64,000 nucleotides of DNA. Origin: SHZI01 sp041396045 (lineage in GTDB: Bacteria > Pseudomonadota > Gammaproteobacteria > Steroidobacterales > GCA-2729495). The stretch lies in assembly GCA_041396045.1 (NCBI GenBank), contig JAWKZI010000002.1:205284-269283 (forward strand), read 5' to 3'. The stretch's first letter is position 1. The number at the start of each line of letters is the position of its first letter. Below, piece by piece: positions 17,501 to 27,140 of this stretch. The notes under the pieces are model-generated. The model worked only from the letters and a program-made list of their open reading frames with translations. It was not told the origin of the DNA and ran no database searches. Made by a program: the position numbers and the translations under genes.

Positions 17501-18882
17501 CAACCACTCACCAGAGTCTTGCCGGCGATAAACTGCACGCTCAGCGGGATATGGCTGGGACACACGTAATCACAGGCACCGCATTCAATGCACTCGTTAA
17601 TTCCCAATGTCAGCAAATCGCCACTAGCCCCGGCCCGCACGGCGATGAGGAGCTCCTGGGGCGAGAGTCGCGCCGGGCAGGCATCCACACATTTGCCACA
17701 GCGGATGCACGGCATTTCGTCCCGCGGCGTGCCGAGTTCATCTGCCGTCGCCGCGATCAGGCAGTTGGTCGCACTGGTGATCGGCAGCGTATCGGCAGGC
17801 AGGGCAATGCCCATCATCGGCCCGCCCATGATCAGTCGGGCAGGCGTCTGTCGATAACCACCGGCGAGCGCAATGAGGTCGGCCACCGGCGTGCCAATTC
17901 GCGCTTCGACGTTGCAGGGTTCTGTCACCGCGCCGCCGGTAACGGTCACTATTCTGGAGATCAGCGGCTGACCGTGCTCGAAGAGTTGGGCAACTGCTGC
18001 TGCTGTCGCTACGTTCTGACACAAGATACCTACATCAGGCGGGAGGCCGCCGGCAGGCACCTCGCGGCCAAATATCAGTTCGACGAGTTGGCGCTCACCG
18101 CCGGACGGGTATTTCGATGTCACCACCGAAGTCACGATGCGCTCGTCTCCGAGGGCAGCCAATGCATCAACCAGTGCGATGCGTGCGGCCGGCATGGCGG
18201 ATTTCACGGCAATCACGCACCGGGGCGCATCCAGTGCCGTCATCAACAAACGGGCACCCGCCACGACCAGGCTGGCCCGCTCGCGAATCAGCATGTCATC
18301 GCAACTTATATATGATTCGCATTCGGCGCCATTGAGCAACAGGATCGATCCAGTGCCGGCGCGCGCCAATTTCTGAGCGGTAGGGAACAGCGCCCCGCCG
18401 AGGCCCAGGATACCGCCCTCGGCAACGCGCTGTTGAAAGGCAGCCCGCCATTCGCCCCGGGCAGCCGCGTTGGCCGCGGAGCCGTTATCCGGCAAGGCGC
18501 CCATGCCAGCCGTGTAGCCGTCCCAGCGCTTGTCCCGACCATCACTCTCGATGACGACACAAGGCACCGGGTTGCTGCTGCCTGCCACGACAAAGGTATC
18601 GATAGCACTGACCCGGCCACTGATCGAGGCATGGATCCGCAAGCCGGGAACAATCCGGCGCGTCTCGGCAACGGGTTCGCCACACAAGACGTTCTGCCCG
18701 GGTGATACGAGCGGTACCGCGATATCGCCAGGGCATTGGGCCAGAGAAATCCAGACCTTGGCAGGTAGCGGCGCAATGCGTAACGGGGGCTGGGTTGAAC
18801 GATTCTTGCGGAGCGGAATATGGACGCCCCAGACCGGTCGCCGAGGTTGTGGATCGTAGGTCATCGCAGCAGGATCGCTCAT
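17500..18882 (-). CDS. rnfC: ion-translocating electron transport complex subunit RnfC
   Basis: 460 residues from ATG 18882 (MSDPAAMTYD...). The family's N-terminal barrel-sandwich region is followed by the NADH/FMN-binding Rossmann-like part (LGGALFPTAQKLA, LLLNGAECESYISCDD, KYPSGGERQLVE, VTVTGGAV) and two [4Fe-4S] motifs at the C-terminus: CIRCGKCVDACP and CIECGACDYVCP. It lacks the long Ala/Lys-rich tail of E. coli RsxC. RnfC is the NADH-side peripheral subunit and normally receives or donates electrons through RnfB. Here the gene upstream is rnfA, 29 bases away, and no rnfB lies between them. Confidence 0.94.
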   Translation of the reverse strand: MSDPAAMTYDPQPRRPVWGVHIPLRKNRSTQPPLRIAPLPAKVWISLAQCPGDIAVPLVSPGQNVLCGEPVAETRRIVPGLRIHASISGRVSAIDTFVVAGSSNPVPCVVIESDGRDKRWDGYTAGMGALPDNGSAANAAARGEWRAAFQQRVAEGGILGLGGALFPTAQKLARAGTGSILLLNGAECESYISCDDMLIRERASLVVAGARLLMTALDAPRCVIAVKSAMPAARIALVDALAALGDERIVTSVVTSKYPSGGERQLVELIFGREVPAGGLPPDVGILCQNVATAAAVAQLFEHGQPLISRIVTVTGGAVTEPCNVEARIGTPVADLIALAGGYRQTPARLIMGGPMMGIALPADTLPITSATNCLIAATADELGTPRDEMPCIRCGKCVDACPARLSPQELLIAVRAGASGDLLTLGINECIECGACDYVCPSHIPLSVQFIAGKTLVSG

Positions 18883-18911
18883 CGTCTCCCCCGCGCCCCC
18901 GACGGGCGTCG

Positions 18912-19544
18912 CTAGCTGCCGGAACCCGATAGGCTCAGGCCTGAAAATCCCAGAAAGGCGAGTGCCATCATACCGACGGTCAACAGGGCAATTGCCGGCC
19001 CACGCAATGGGGCAGGTATCGCGGCCTGTTCCAGACGAGCTCGCAGGCTGGCGAAAACGCAAAGCACCAGGGTGAAACCCAGTCCCGCGCCAATACCCAG
19101 CGCAATGGCGCCGGGTAGCGTATCTGTCGCGCCCGGACCAGACGACGTGGAGGTCCCGGTAGTCAGCAATGCCACTCCTAGAACCGCACAATGAATCGTT
19201 ACCACCGGCAGTTGTACCGTGCGGCTGCCACGCGCAGCCAGACGTCCCAGGATGCTGTTCACTGCCTGCACCGTCAGGCCGGTAACTGCCAGCAGCCCGA
19301 GTATCCGCAGGTAGGGCAGCTTCCAGGGAACCAGAATCCAGTAATTCAATTGCTGCCCGAGACCGCCACTGATCGCCATTACAATTGCGGTCGCCAGGCC
19401 CAGCTTCAGTGCATGGATCGGCCCGTTGCCTGAAGTGCCGGCCCCGCTGCCTGCGGAGAATACCGGGCACAGGCCGAGCAGGCGAGCCAGCACGAAATTG
19501 TCGATAGTGGCGGCAGCAACTGCAATCAACAGCAGTTCGGCCAT
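18912..19544 (-). CDS. rnfA: ion-translocating electron transport complex subunit RnfA
   Basis: 210 residues, six membrane helices, homologous to RnfE and NqrE. Seen: LLLIAVAAATIDNFVLARLLGLCPVF at the N-terminus, with the Cys that helps bind the membrane [2Fe-2S] cluster, and VTIHCAVLGVALLTT with the second Cys. The ATG makes a TGATG overlap with the metG stop, so rnfA is read by coupling from metG. The stop is followed by rnfC. In most gammaproteobacterial operons rnfB, a ferredoxin-like subunit of about 190 residues, sits at exactly this point. Confidence 0.93.
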   Translation of the reverse strand: MAELLLIAVAAATIDNFVLARLLGLCPVFSAGSGAGTSGNGPIHALKLGLATAIVMAISGGLGQQLNYWILVPWKLPYLRILGLLAVTGLTVQAVNSILGRLAARGSRTVQLPVVTIHCAVLGVALLTTGTSTSSGPGATDTLPGAIALGIGAGLGFTLVLCVFASLRARLEQAAIPAPLRGPAIALLTVGMMALAFLGFSGLSLSGSGS

Positions 19545-21637
19545 CAGGTCACGCGCAATCCCGCGGGCGCCGACCCGTCCGGTCCAATCAGAAAGAGGTT
19601 GCTGCCATCGCCGGCCGCCAGCACCATCCCCTGTGAAACGCCGAAGCGCATTTTGCGTGGCTTCAGATTGGCGACCAGAATGACCTGGCGACCAATCAGG
19701 TCGGCCGGCGCATAAGCTGCCTTGATACCGGACAGCACCGAGCGTTGTCCGGTGCCAATATCCAGCGTCAGCCGTACCAGCTTGTCTGCCCCGTCAACAG
19801 CTTCGGCGTGCAGTACTGTTGCAACACGAAGATCGACCTTCTGAAAGTCGGCCAGATCGATTTCAGGAATCGACTGCTCGGGTTCTGAAGACCCGGGAAC
19901 GGTCGGCTGAGCGGTCCCCGATGCTGGCGACGATGCAGTTTTGGCGACGGGTTGTTCCATTGAAGACTCCACCATGCGGGAAACAGCAGCCGGATCTACC
20001 CGGACCAAAAGGGGTTCATAGTCTGATATTTGCGTTCCAAGCAGAGGTTCGGAGCGGTCTGGCCAGCTGCACGGGTTGTCACGCAGGAAGGCCGTTGCCT
20101 GTGCTGCAACCCGCGGCAACACCGGGGACAGGTAGATCATCAGGATACGAAACAGATTAAGCCCCAGGGTACAGATGCCCTGGACCTTTGGAAGCGTGGC
20201 CGGATCACGCGCCAGGACCCATGGTTTCTGCTCGTCGATGTACTTGTTGGCAGCATCGGCGAGCTGCATGGTTTCACGCATGGCGCGACCGAAGTCACGG
20301 TTATCGAAAGCTTCACCGATGGCCGTACCGGCCGTGACAAAGCGGGCATGAAGCGCTGGTTCAGCCAATGAATCGGCGAGTCTGCCGGCAAAGCGCTGGC
20401 TGATGAAGCCGGCACAGCGACTGGCCAGGTTCACCACTTTGCCAACGAGGTCGGCATTTACGCGCGCCACAAAGTCCTCGAGATTGAGGTCGATGTCGTC
20501 CAGGCCTGATCCGAGCTTGTATGCGTAGTAGTAGCGCAGATACTCCGGATCCAGATGCTCAAGATAGGTGTTCGCCGCGATGAATGTGCCTCGCGATTTC
20601 GACATCTTCTGGCCGTTGACCGTCAGAAAGCCGTGCACGTGGACGCGCGTTGGCTGGCGATATCCAGCGCCTTCCAGCAGGGCCGGCCAGAACAAGGTGT
20701 GAAAGTAGAGGATGTCCTTGCCGAGAAAGTGATGGAGTTCGGTGCTGCTGTCAGGACCCCAGACAGCATCAAACCCCGCCTGCGGCTGGCCGGTGCGTGT
20801 CAGCCAGTTCTGGTGGCTGGCCATGTAGCCAACCGGTGCGTCTACCCACACATAGAAATACTTGTCCTCGGTGCCAGGTATGCGGAAACCGAAGTAGGGG
20901 GCATCCCGGGATATGTCCCAATCACGCAGGCCGGCTGAAAACCATTCATCCAGTTTGCGGGCCACGCTGTCCTGTACGTGTCCGCCGGCATGCCAGCGAC
21001 GCAGGCTGTCGGTAAACTGGTTCAGCCGGAAAAAGTAATGGGTGGAATCGCGCTCAATCGGCGCTGTTCCCGACACCACCGAGCGGGCATTCTTGAGTTC
21101 CGCTGGCGAGTACGTGGCACCACAGCTTTCGCAGCTGTCGCCATACTGGTCGGCCGTGCCACATACCGGGCAGTCACCGCGTATGAACCGGTCCGGAAGA
21201 AACATGCCGGCTTCCTCGTCATACGCCTGCTGTATTACCCGCTGCTGAATCAGCTCACGGTCATTGAGGCGCCGGAATATTTCCTCCACCAGAACGCGAT
21301 TTTCCTCGGAGTGCGTGGTGTGGAAGTTGTCAAAGGCGACATGAAACTTCGTAAAAGTCTCTTGATGTTCCTCATGAAAGCCAGCCACAAGTTCTTCCGG
21401 CGTAATGCCTGCCTGCCGGGCCTTGAGCATGATGGGGGTGCCGTGCGCATCGCTGGCGCAGAGATACAGGACGTTGTGGCCCTGCAGGCGCTGGTAACGC
21501 ACCCAGATATCGGTCTGAACATACTCGACGAGGTGGCCGATATGGATGGGACCATTGGCATAGGGCAACGCGCTCGTAACCACAATCTTGCGCGAAGCAG
21601 CGGGTTGGCCAGGAACTGTAGGGGACGGTATGGGCAC
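19544..21637 (-). CDS. metG: methionyl-tRNA synthetase
   Basis: 697 residues, the long form with a C-terminal tRNA-binding domain. Class I signatures: HIGH as PYANGPIHIGHLVEY near residue 24 and KMSKS as KMSKSRGTF. The zinc knuckle has cysteines in CPVCGTADQYGDSCESCG. The OB-fold C-terminal domain (VDLRVATVLHAEAVDGADKL to PRKMRFGVSQGM) follows a Ser/Pro/Gln-rich linker. It charges tRNA-Met. First gene of the leftward metG-rnf-nth run. A 14-bp tandem repeat (21680-21735) lies 43 bases ahead of the start, in the gap to the PilT-type gene. Confidence 0.97.
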   Translation of the reverse strand: MPIPSPTVPGQPAASRKIVVTSALPYANGPIHIGHLVEYVQTDIWVRYQRLQGHNVLYLCASDAHGTPIMLKARQAGITPEELVAGFHEEHQETFTKFHVAFDNFHTTHSEENRVLVEEIFRRLNDRELIQQRVIQQAYDEEAGMFLPDRFIRGDCPVCGTADQYGDSCESCGATYSPAELKNARSVVSGTAPIERDSTHYFFRLNQFTDSLRRWHAGGHVQDSVARKLDEWFSAGLRDWDISRDAPYFGFRIPGTEDKYFYVWVDAPVGYMASHQNWLTRTGQPQAGFDAVWGPDSSTELHHFLGKDILYFHTLFWPALLEGAGYRQPTRVHVHGFLTVNGQKMSKSRGTFIAANTYLEHLDPEYLRYYYAYKLGSGLDDIDLNLEDFVARVNADLVGKVVNLASRCAGFISQRFAGRLADSLAEPALHARFVTAGTAIGEAFDNRDFGRAMRETMQLADAANKYIDEQKPWVLARDPATLPKVQGICTLGLNLFRILMIYLSPVLPRVAAQATAFLRDNPCSWPDRSEPLLGTQISDYEPLLVRVDPAAVSRMVESSMEQPVAKTASSPASGTAQPTVPGSSEPEQSIPEIDLADFQKVDLRVATVLHAEAVDGADKLVRLTLDIGTGQRSVLSGIKAAYAPADLIGRQVILVANLKPRKMRFGVSQGMVLAAGDGSNLFLIGPDGSAPAGLRVT

Positions 21638-21679
21638 GCGGCATTATAGGCGGGCCACGACAGGCATGTCAGGCTGGCG

Positions 21680-21735
21680 GCTGTCCCGTTGAAGCTGTCC
21701 CGGTGATGGTATCCCGTTGACGCTATCCGGGCCGA
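21680..21735. repeat. 14-bp tandem repeat, four imperfect copies, in the metG leader
   Basis: Copies: 21680-21693 GCTGTCCCGTTGAA, 21694-21707 GCTGTCCCGGTGAT, 21708-21721 GGTATCCCGTTGAC, 21722-21735 GCTATCCGGGCCGA. It fills most of the 101-base gap between the stop of the PilT-type gene and the metG start. Unit length equals that of two other leader repeats in the window. Confidence 0.8.
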
Positions 21736-21738
21736 AGT

Positions 21739-22800
21739 TCAGGTCTGATCCTTGACGGCCTCGAACTTGCGCTTTTCCAGGGCCGACTCATAAGCAACCT
21801 TGCCGGTGATTCTGCCCTGATCCAGCAGGTCTTTCAGGGCCGAGTCCATGGTGCGCATGCCGATTCGCCCGCCACCCTGGATTGCCGATTCGAGCTGGTC
21901 AAGCTTGCCTTGCCGGATCAGGTTCGATACAGCCGGTGTATTGACCATGATTTCAAGTGCGGCAACCAGGCCCGGTTCACCTTTTTTCGGCACCAGCTGC
22001 TGGGAAATAACCCCGCGCAGCGACGTCGACAGCATGGTGCGTACATGCGGCTGCTTGTCGGTCGGAAAGGAGTTCACGATCCGGTCGACTGTCTGGCCGG
22101 CGCCATTGGTATGCAAGGTACCCATTACCAGGATGCCCATCTCGGCAGCGGTCACGGCGATGCTCACGGTTTCCAGATCCCGCATCTCACCAACCAGAAT
22201 CACATCCGGGTCTTCGCGCAATGCCGAGTGGAGTGCTGCGGCAAAGCTGGGGCTGTGCACGCCGATTTCACGCTGGCTGATCAGGCACTTCTTGCGGGTA
22301 TGTACAAACTCGATGGGGTCCTCGATGGTCAGGATGTGTCCGTTGATCTGCTGGTTGATCTCATCAATCATTCCAGCCAGTGTTGTGGACTTTCCGGATC
22401 CGGTTTTTCCGGTAACCAGAATCATGCCCTGTGGCTGCTTGCAAAGCTGGGCAACAACGGACGGCATTTTCAGGTCTTCGAGGGTCTTTGCAGTTGACGG
22501 AATCGCGCGAAGAACAGCGCCCATGCCAGCCACATGACGAAATACGTTGACACGAAAGCGGGCCAGATTCTGCAGTGAATAGGCGAAGTCAGTCGAGTCG
22601 CGTCGCTGGAAGTCATCCCGCGACTTGGTCGACATGATTTCCAGAAGCAATGTTTCCACGCGGCTGGCCGTCAGCGTCTCGGGTGCCAGAATCTGCAATT
22701 CTCCGTAGATTCTGGCCCGGGGTGGTTCGCCGGCAATGAAGTGCAGATCCGAGCCATTGCGGATCACAACCTGCTGCAGATACTCGTCAATCTGGCTCAA
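21739..22800 (-). CDS. PilT/PilU-type type IV pilus retraction ATPase (second copy)
   Basis: 353 residues, a hexameric secretion-ATPase of the PilT group. Walker A is VTGKTGSGKST (~135), the Asp box is in LTIEDPIEFVHTRK, Walker B is DVILVGEMRDLETV, and the His box is GTLHTNGAGQTVDR. The N-terminal GSDLHFIAGEPPRARIYG is the PAS-like domain start found in PilT. PilT powers pilus disassembly in twitching motility. Its ATG overlaps the stop of the preceding PilT-like gene by four bases, so the two are made together; they differ enough (GKTGSGKS against GSTGTGKS) to be distinct paralogues. Which one serves as main retraction motor cannot be told; the later position in the pair resembles pilU. Confidence 0.88.
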   Translation of the reverse strand: MSQIDEYLQQVVIRNGSDLHFIAGEPPRARIYGELQILAPETLTASRVETLLLEIMSTKSRDDFQRRDSTDFAYSLQNLARFRVNVFRHVAGMGAVLRAIPSTAKTLEDLKMPSVVAQLCKQPQGMILVTGKTGSGKSTTLAGMIDEINQQINGHILTIEDPIEFVHTRKKCLISQREIGVHSPSFAAALHSALREDPDVILVGEMRDLETVSIAVTAAEMGILVMGTLHTNGAGQTVDRIVNSFPTDKQPHVRTMLSTSLRGVISQQLVPKKGEPGLVAALEIMVNTPAVSNLIRQGKLDQLESAIQGGGRIGMRTMDSALKDLLDQGRITGKVAYESALEKRKFEAVKDQT

Positions 22801-23891
22801 GGCGTACCCATCTCGAATTTTGGCAGCACCGACGTATCGGTTACGAAACGTTGAAACAGCGTCTTGTCGCTGGCAAAGCGGAAAGCATCGTCCGGGTCAA
22901 TCTGCTTGCGCTGTATGGCATCCAGCAGCGCCTGATCCATCATCTGCATGCCCAGATCCTTGCCGGTCTGCAGTTGAGCCGGGATCTGATGGGTCTGGTC
23001 CGTCATGATCAGTTTGGCGATTGCGCGGGTCATCATCATGATTTCGACGATTGCCTTCCGGCCCCGTCCATCCGGCGTTCGAACCAGCGTCTGGGTAATG
23101 ACCGCGTTAAGGCTCTGCCCAAGAAAGCTCTTCGACTGTTCGCGCATGTCGCCTGGGAGGGCATCGATGATCCGGTCGATGGTTTTGACAGCACCGGTGG
23201 TATGCAGCGTGCCCAGAACGAGGTGGCCGGTTTCGGCCGCGGTCATGGCCATCTGGATCGTTTCGGCATCGCGCAACTCGCCGACCAGGATCACGTCCGG
23301 ATCTTCACGCAGCGCAGCCCGGATACCCTCGGCAAAACTGGGGAGGTGGGTGCCCAGTTCGCGCTGGATAATCTGTGATTGCTTGCTCCGGTGCATGAAC
23401 TCGATCGGGTCTTCGAGGCTGATGATGTTCAGGTTCTGCGTGCTGTTCAGGTGATCAATCATGGCGGCGAGCGTGGTGGATTTGCCGGTGCCGGTCGAAC
23501 CGGTTACCAGGATCATTCCCTGGTGGTAGTCGCAGAGCTTTTCAACAACAGCCGGCAAGGCGAGGCTGTCCAGTGTTGGAATATTGCCGGGGATGAAGCG
23601 GAAGGTCGCACCGATCCCGGTTTCCTTGCGGAAAATGTTGACCCTGAAGCGGCCCCCATCCTCGGATACATAGGAAAAATCCAGATCGTGGCCATCGCCG
23701 AAGCGCTTTTTCTGACCTGCCGTGAGAATCTCGTCGACATAGCTGTCGAGTTCAGTATCGCCAAGTTCCCGGAACTTGATTGGCATCAGATCGCCGTGCA
23801 TGCGCAACATGGGCGGTACACCCACGGCCAGATGAATATCGGAACAACCCTGGGCGAGGCCGAGCTTCAAAAATGCGTCAATACGGGCCAT
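22797..23891 (-). CDS. PilT-type type IV pilus retraction ATPase (first copy)
   Basis: 364 residues. N-terminal domain CSDIHLAVGVPPMLRMHGDL, then Walker A VTGSTGTGKST, Asp box SLEDPIEFMHRSK, Walker B DVILVGELRDAETI and His box GTLHTTGAVKTIDR. The overall order and length fit PilT-family ATPases, which act at the base of the type IV pilus. It follows the HEAT-repeat kinase gene by 14 bases and overlaps the second PilT-type gene by four, so the three form one transcript. No pilin or pilus assembly gene is in the window. Assignment to PilT rather than a type II secretion or conjugation ATPase rests on size and the SDIH/GTLHT motifs. Confidence 0.88.
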   Translation of the reverse strand: MARIDAFLKLGLAQGCSDIHLAVGVPPMLRMHGDLMPIKFRELGDTELDSYVDEILTAGQKKRFGDGHDLDFSYVSEDGGRFRVNIFRKETGIGATFRFIPGNIPTLDSLALPAVVEKLCDYHQGMILVTGSTGTGKSTTLAAMIDHLNSTQNLNIISLEDPIEFMHRSKQSQIIQRELGTHLPSFAEGIRAALREDPDVILVGELRDAETIQMAMTAAETGHLVLGTLHTTGAVKTIDRIIDALPGDMREQSKSFLGQSLNAVITQTLVRTPDGRGRKAIVEIMMMTRAIAKLIMTDQTHQIPAQLQTGKDLGMQMMDQALLDAIQRKQIDPDDAFRFASDKTLFQRFVTDTSVLPKFEMGTP

Positions 23892-23905
23892 GGGTACTGC
23901 CGGCC

Positions 23906-26304
23906 TCAGGCCGCCCGCTCCAAAGCTTCCCGCAGTTCATCCATGGAATCGAAGCGCTTTAGCTTGTCCACCGCCATGCATTTGCGAACCACTGCGGCCA
24001 GGGCCGGTGGAATCTCCGGATTCAGTTCTTCGCAGAGCTTCGCCTTGCCCTGTACGTGCTGGTACATGACGGCCATGTGATCACCTTTGGTATAGGGTGG
24101 AGTCCCTGTGAGCATCTCGTAGACGATCACGCCGACGCTATAGATGTCAGCACGGTGATCCACCTTCTTGCCAAGAATCTGCTCAGGTGCCATGTACTTC
24201 GGGGAGCCGATGACGTAGCCGGTCTTGGTCAGTTGCGTATCGCCGGAACTGGCGGCTGCCGCCACGCCAAAATCCACGATTTTCAGCAAGCCATCCGCGT
24301 TGATGAGGATATTTGCCGGTTTCAGATCGCGGTGAATGACGCCAACCTGGTGAGCCACGGCCATCCCGCTGGCAATGTCCTGTGCCCAGCTGTTGGTTTT
24401 GTCGAACGGCAGGGGTTTGCGGCCCGACATTTCCGCGCCAAGCGTGTGCGAGGGGAAATACTCCATTGATATGGCGTAGTTGCCGCCCAGGCTCACAAAA
24501 TCAAAGATCCTGATCACGTTGCGATGAGTGATCTTCCGGGAATAGCGCAGTTCATGCACGAAGCGCTTCATCATCTCTTCGTCAGAGCTGACGTTGGGGT
24601 TCAGGAACTTGAGAATCAGCCGCTCGTCCACGACTTCGTCTTCGACCAGTACCACCGTGCCGAAAGCACCCTTGCCGATTTTCTCGATGTAGCGGTAGCG
24701 TCCCTCGATGACATCGCCAGTCTTCAGCGTGCTGACGTCCAGCTTGATTGCCTTGTCAAACGACTTGACCATGTCGTCGACCCGCGCATTGTCCACGAGC
24801 AGCGTTTTGGCAGCTTCCGCGGGTGTCTCAGCCTGAACGCCTGGCCGGTCGCCGACTCGGTCTCCGGGCCGGTTGTCGCCGGTTGCCGCAATACTCTCGA
24901 TGCGTGTCATGGCCTGTGCCGCAGCCTTGGCGATGGTCTCGTCCGCGCCGGTTGCCAGAGTCCTCAGGCGGTTTTTTACGGTGTCGGCCGACGCAGAATC
25001 GGCCAGCTTGCCGATGGCGTTCACCGCTTCGATGCGAATGTCCTTTTCCGGCCTGTCGAGCATTGGCAGCAATTGCGGAAGTACTGCCGTGCTGCCAAGC
25101 CGCCCCAATGCACGCAAGGCGGCCGGCACCGAGCGCGCATCGCCCGAGAGCATTTCAAGTAGTGCGGGCGCCGCCTTTTCGCTGCGAATCTCCGCCAGTG
25201 CATCGGCAGCACGCTCACGAACCCACCAATCCTTGTCGCGGGTTGCTGTGATCAGGTGGCTCACGGCCCGTTCGTCCTTGGTCTGGTTGAGGATTTCAAT
25301 GGCCGATCGCCGGATATTGTCGTTTTTTTCTCCTACGAGCTGCAGAAACGCGTCCATAACTTTCGGCCCGCCGATTTTGGCCAGCGCATCCGACGCGCGT
25401 GACCGTACCCACCAGTCACCATCCTCGAGGGCCGTCAACAGGTACTTGATCGTATCCGGCTCGGCGATTTCATTGAGGACCCTACCGCCGAACGGCGTGC
25501 AAATTCAGACTCGTCCTTCAGTACATTGACCAGGTACTTCATGGTGTCCGGGTGACGGAGCTGGACCACGAGGTCGACAGCCCGGGCCTGAACATCGAGT
25601 TCCGGATCGGCGAGCAGCGAACAGATCAAGGCAATATTGCGCTGGCCACCCATCTTTGCCAGGGACTCCAGCGCCGCCTTGCGAACCATCTTGTTCCGGT
25701 CCTGCAGCTGACGCTCCAGTGCCTGTGCCACATCCGGCTGATCGAAACGACTCAGCAGGCCGATGATATTCAGTCGAACGGAGGGGTCCTTGCCTCGACC
25801 CGGGCCACCAGGTCGGGGACCAGATCGTGGCTGGCTATGTCGCGGATGATTTTGAATACGGCGGCCTTTTCCCGCGGCTCCAGGTCATAGGCGTGTCGTA
25901 AGCCTCGGGCATTCAAGCGCTTGCGAACGATACCCAGAACTTCGATTAAGGCCGGCTTGACCACGTTGTCCTGGCCGAGGAGGTCCAGGAGCTTGTTCGT
26001 ATCGTAGTCATTCGAGATCGCGAGCGCCTTGGCAACGCCGGCCACACAGTCCTTGTCCGCGTGGCCCAGTCCCTGCGCATATTGCGGGAAGGTCTTGTCG
26101 TTCAGCATGGATGCGAGGACTGTCACCAGGCGCCCCGATAGTTCTTGTCGGCCATCGCGAAGCTGTCGATGATTTTCGGGATGGCATTGCTGCCGATTTT
26201 GCGCAGGCTGTCGAGCGCCTTCAGCGCCTCTTTGCTACCTGGGTCAGGGCAGAAAACAGCTGCGTGAGGCAGCGTTCTGCCTTCATAGTGCTGAGAAACT
26301 TCAT
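23906..26304 (-). CDS. HEAT-repeat serine/threonine protein kinase (frame interrupted four times)
   Basis: Roughly 800 residues if the frame is restored. The last ~265 are a complete Hanks-type kinase: glycine loop GKGAFGTVV, Lys in LILKFLN, HRDLKPANIL, DFGVAA and YMAPEQ, with no membrane helix after it. The N-terminal ~500 residues are HEAT-like helical repeats (VRKAALESLAKMGG, VRSRASDALAKIGG, VRERAADALAEIRS, IRIEAVNAIGKLAD). Blocks of one continuous repeat array fall in different frames; single-base losses near 25480, 25790, 26133 and 26239 account for all breaks, mostly in G or A runs. I infer assembly error. ATG 26304 (MKFLSTMKAERCLTQLF) is the likely start. It lies directly ahead of two PilT-type ATPases, suggesting a role in controlling pilus retraction; that is inference. 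Confidence 0.8.
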
Positions 26305-26551
26305 ACGCCCAGGAATCCGCTCCGTGCCCTTACTCACCGATGGCCAATCCTGGCCCTCGCGACTATTGGCTCAAGCCGCGGCGTCGGCCTCACCCCATAA
26401 CCTGGCCCCAGGCAGGATTATGCCACCCTAAATCAAGACCCGGGGCGCCGGCACCCGGTTCTGTCAACCGCTACAATGTGCGGTCTGGCGGGATTTCCGG
26501 CTGTTACGCCGGTCACGAATTATGACAACCAAAGTTGATTGAGTTCAGGCC

Positions 26552-27119
26552 ATGAGCATACGACCAGACGGCTGGATCCGGCGGATGGCCGAACAACACC
26601 GGATGATTGAGCCTTTTGAGGCTGGCCAGGTACGGGCAGTTGATGGCCGGCAGGTCATTTCCTTTGGTACATCCAGTTACGGCTACGATGTGCGCTGTGC
26701 ACGCCAGTTCAAGGTGTTCACCAATATCAACTCGACGATCGTGGATCCGAAAGCGTTCGACCCGAACAGCTTTGTCGACATGGATACCGACGTTTGCATC
26801 ATTCCTCCCAATTCCTTCGCACTGGCGTCCACCGTTGAGTATTTCCGGATTCCCCGCAACGTGCTGACGATCTGCCTTGGGAAGTCGACTTACGCAAGAT
26901 GCGGGATCATTGTGAACGTAACTCCACTGGAGCCGGAATGGGAGGGGCATGTGACGCTGGAGTTTTCCAATACAACGCCGCTGCCGGCCAGAATCTATGC
27001 CAATGAAGGTGTGGCGCAGATGCTGTTCTTCGAATCCGACGAGGTCTGCGAAATTTCGTACAAGGATCGCGGTGGTGCAGTATCAGGGGCAGCGCGGCGT
27101 CACCCTGCCCAGAGCCTGA
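26552..27119 (+). CDS. dcd: dCTP deaminase (3' end frameshifted)
   Basis: Deaminates dCTP to dUTP on the route to dTTP. Seen: FGTSSYGYDVRCARQFKVF, the catalytic block PLEPEWEGHVTLEFSNTTPLPARIYANEGVAQMLFFE and the GKSTYARCGI segment of the trimeric enzyme, all conserved. The frame as given runs to 27184 and ends in an unrelated tail after YKDRGG. In the next frame the expected ending YQGQRGVTLPRA and a stop at 27117-27119 follow, so a one-base change near 27075 (the GCAG ahead of TATCAG) has shifted the end. I give the corrected end; the open frame as sequenced would give 210 residues and overlap purN. Start ATG 26552 follows a CAGG. Confidence 0.9.
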
Positions 27120-27140
27120 GTAAACATGCGCTAACCCGCC

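Noticed and set aside
26305..26551. Promoter pair between the HEAT kinase and dcd (TACAAT near 26472)
   Set aside because: The TACAAT hexamer lacks a credible -35 at 15-19 bases, and nothing clearer is seen for the kinase direction; the region surely holds promoters but I cannot place them.
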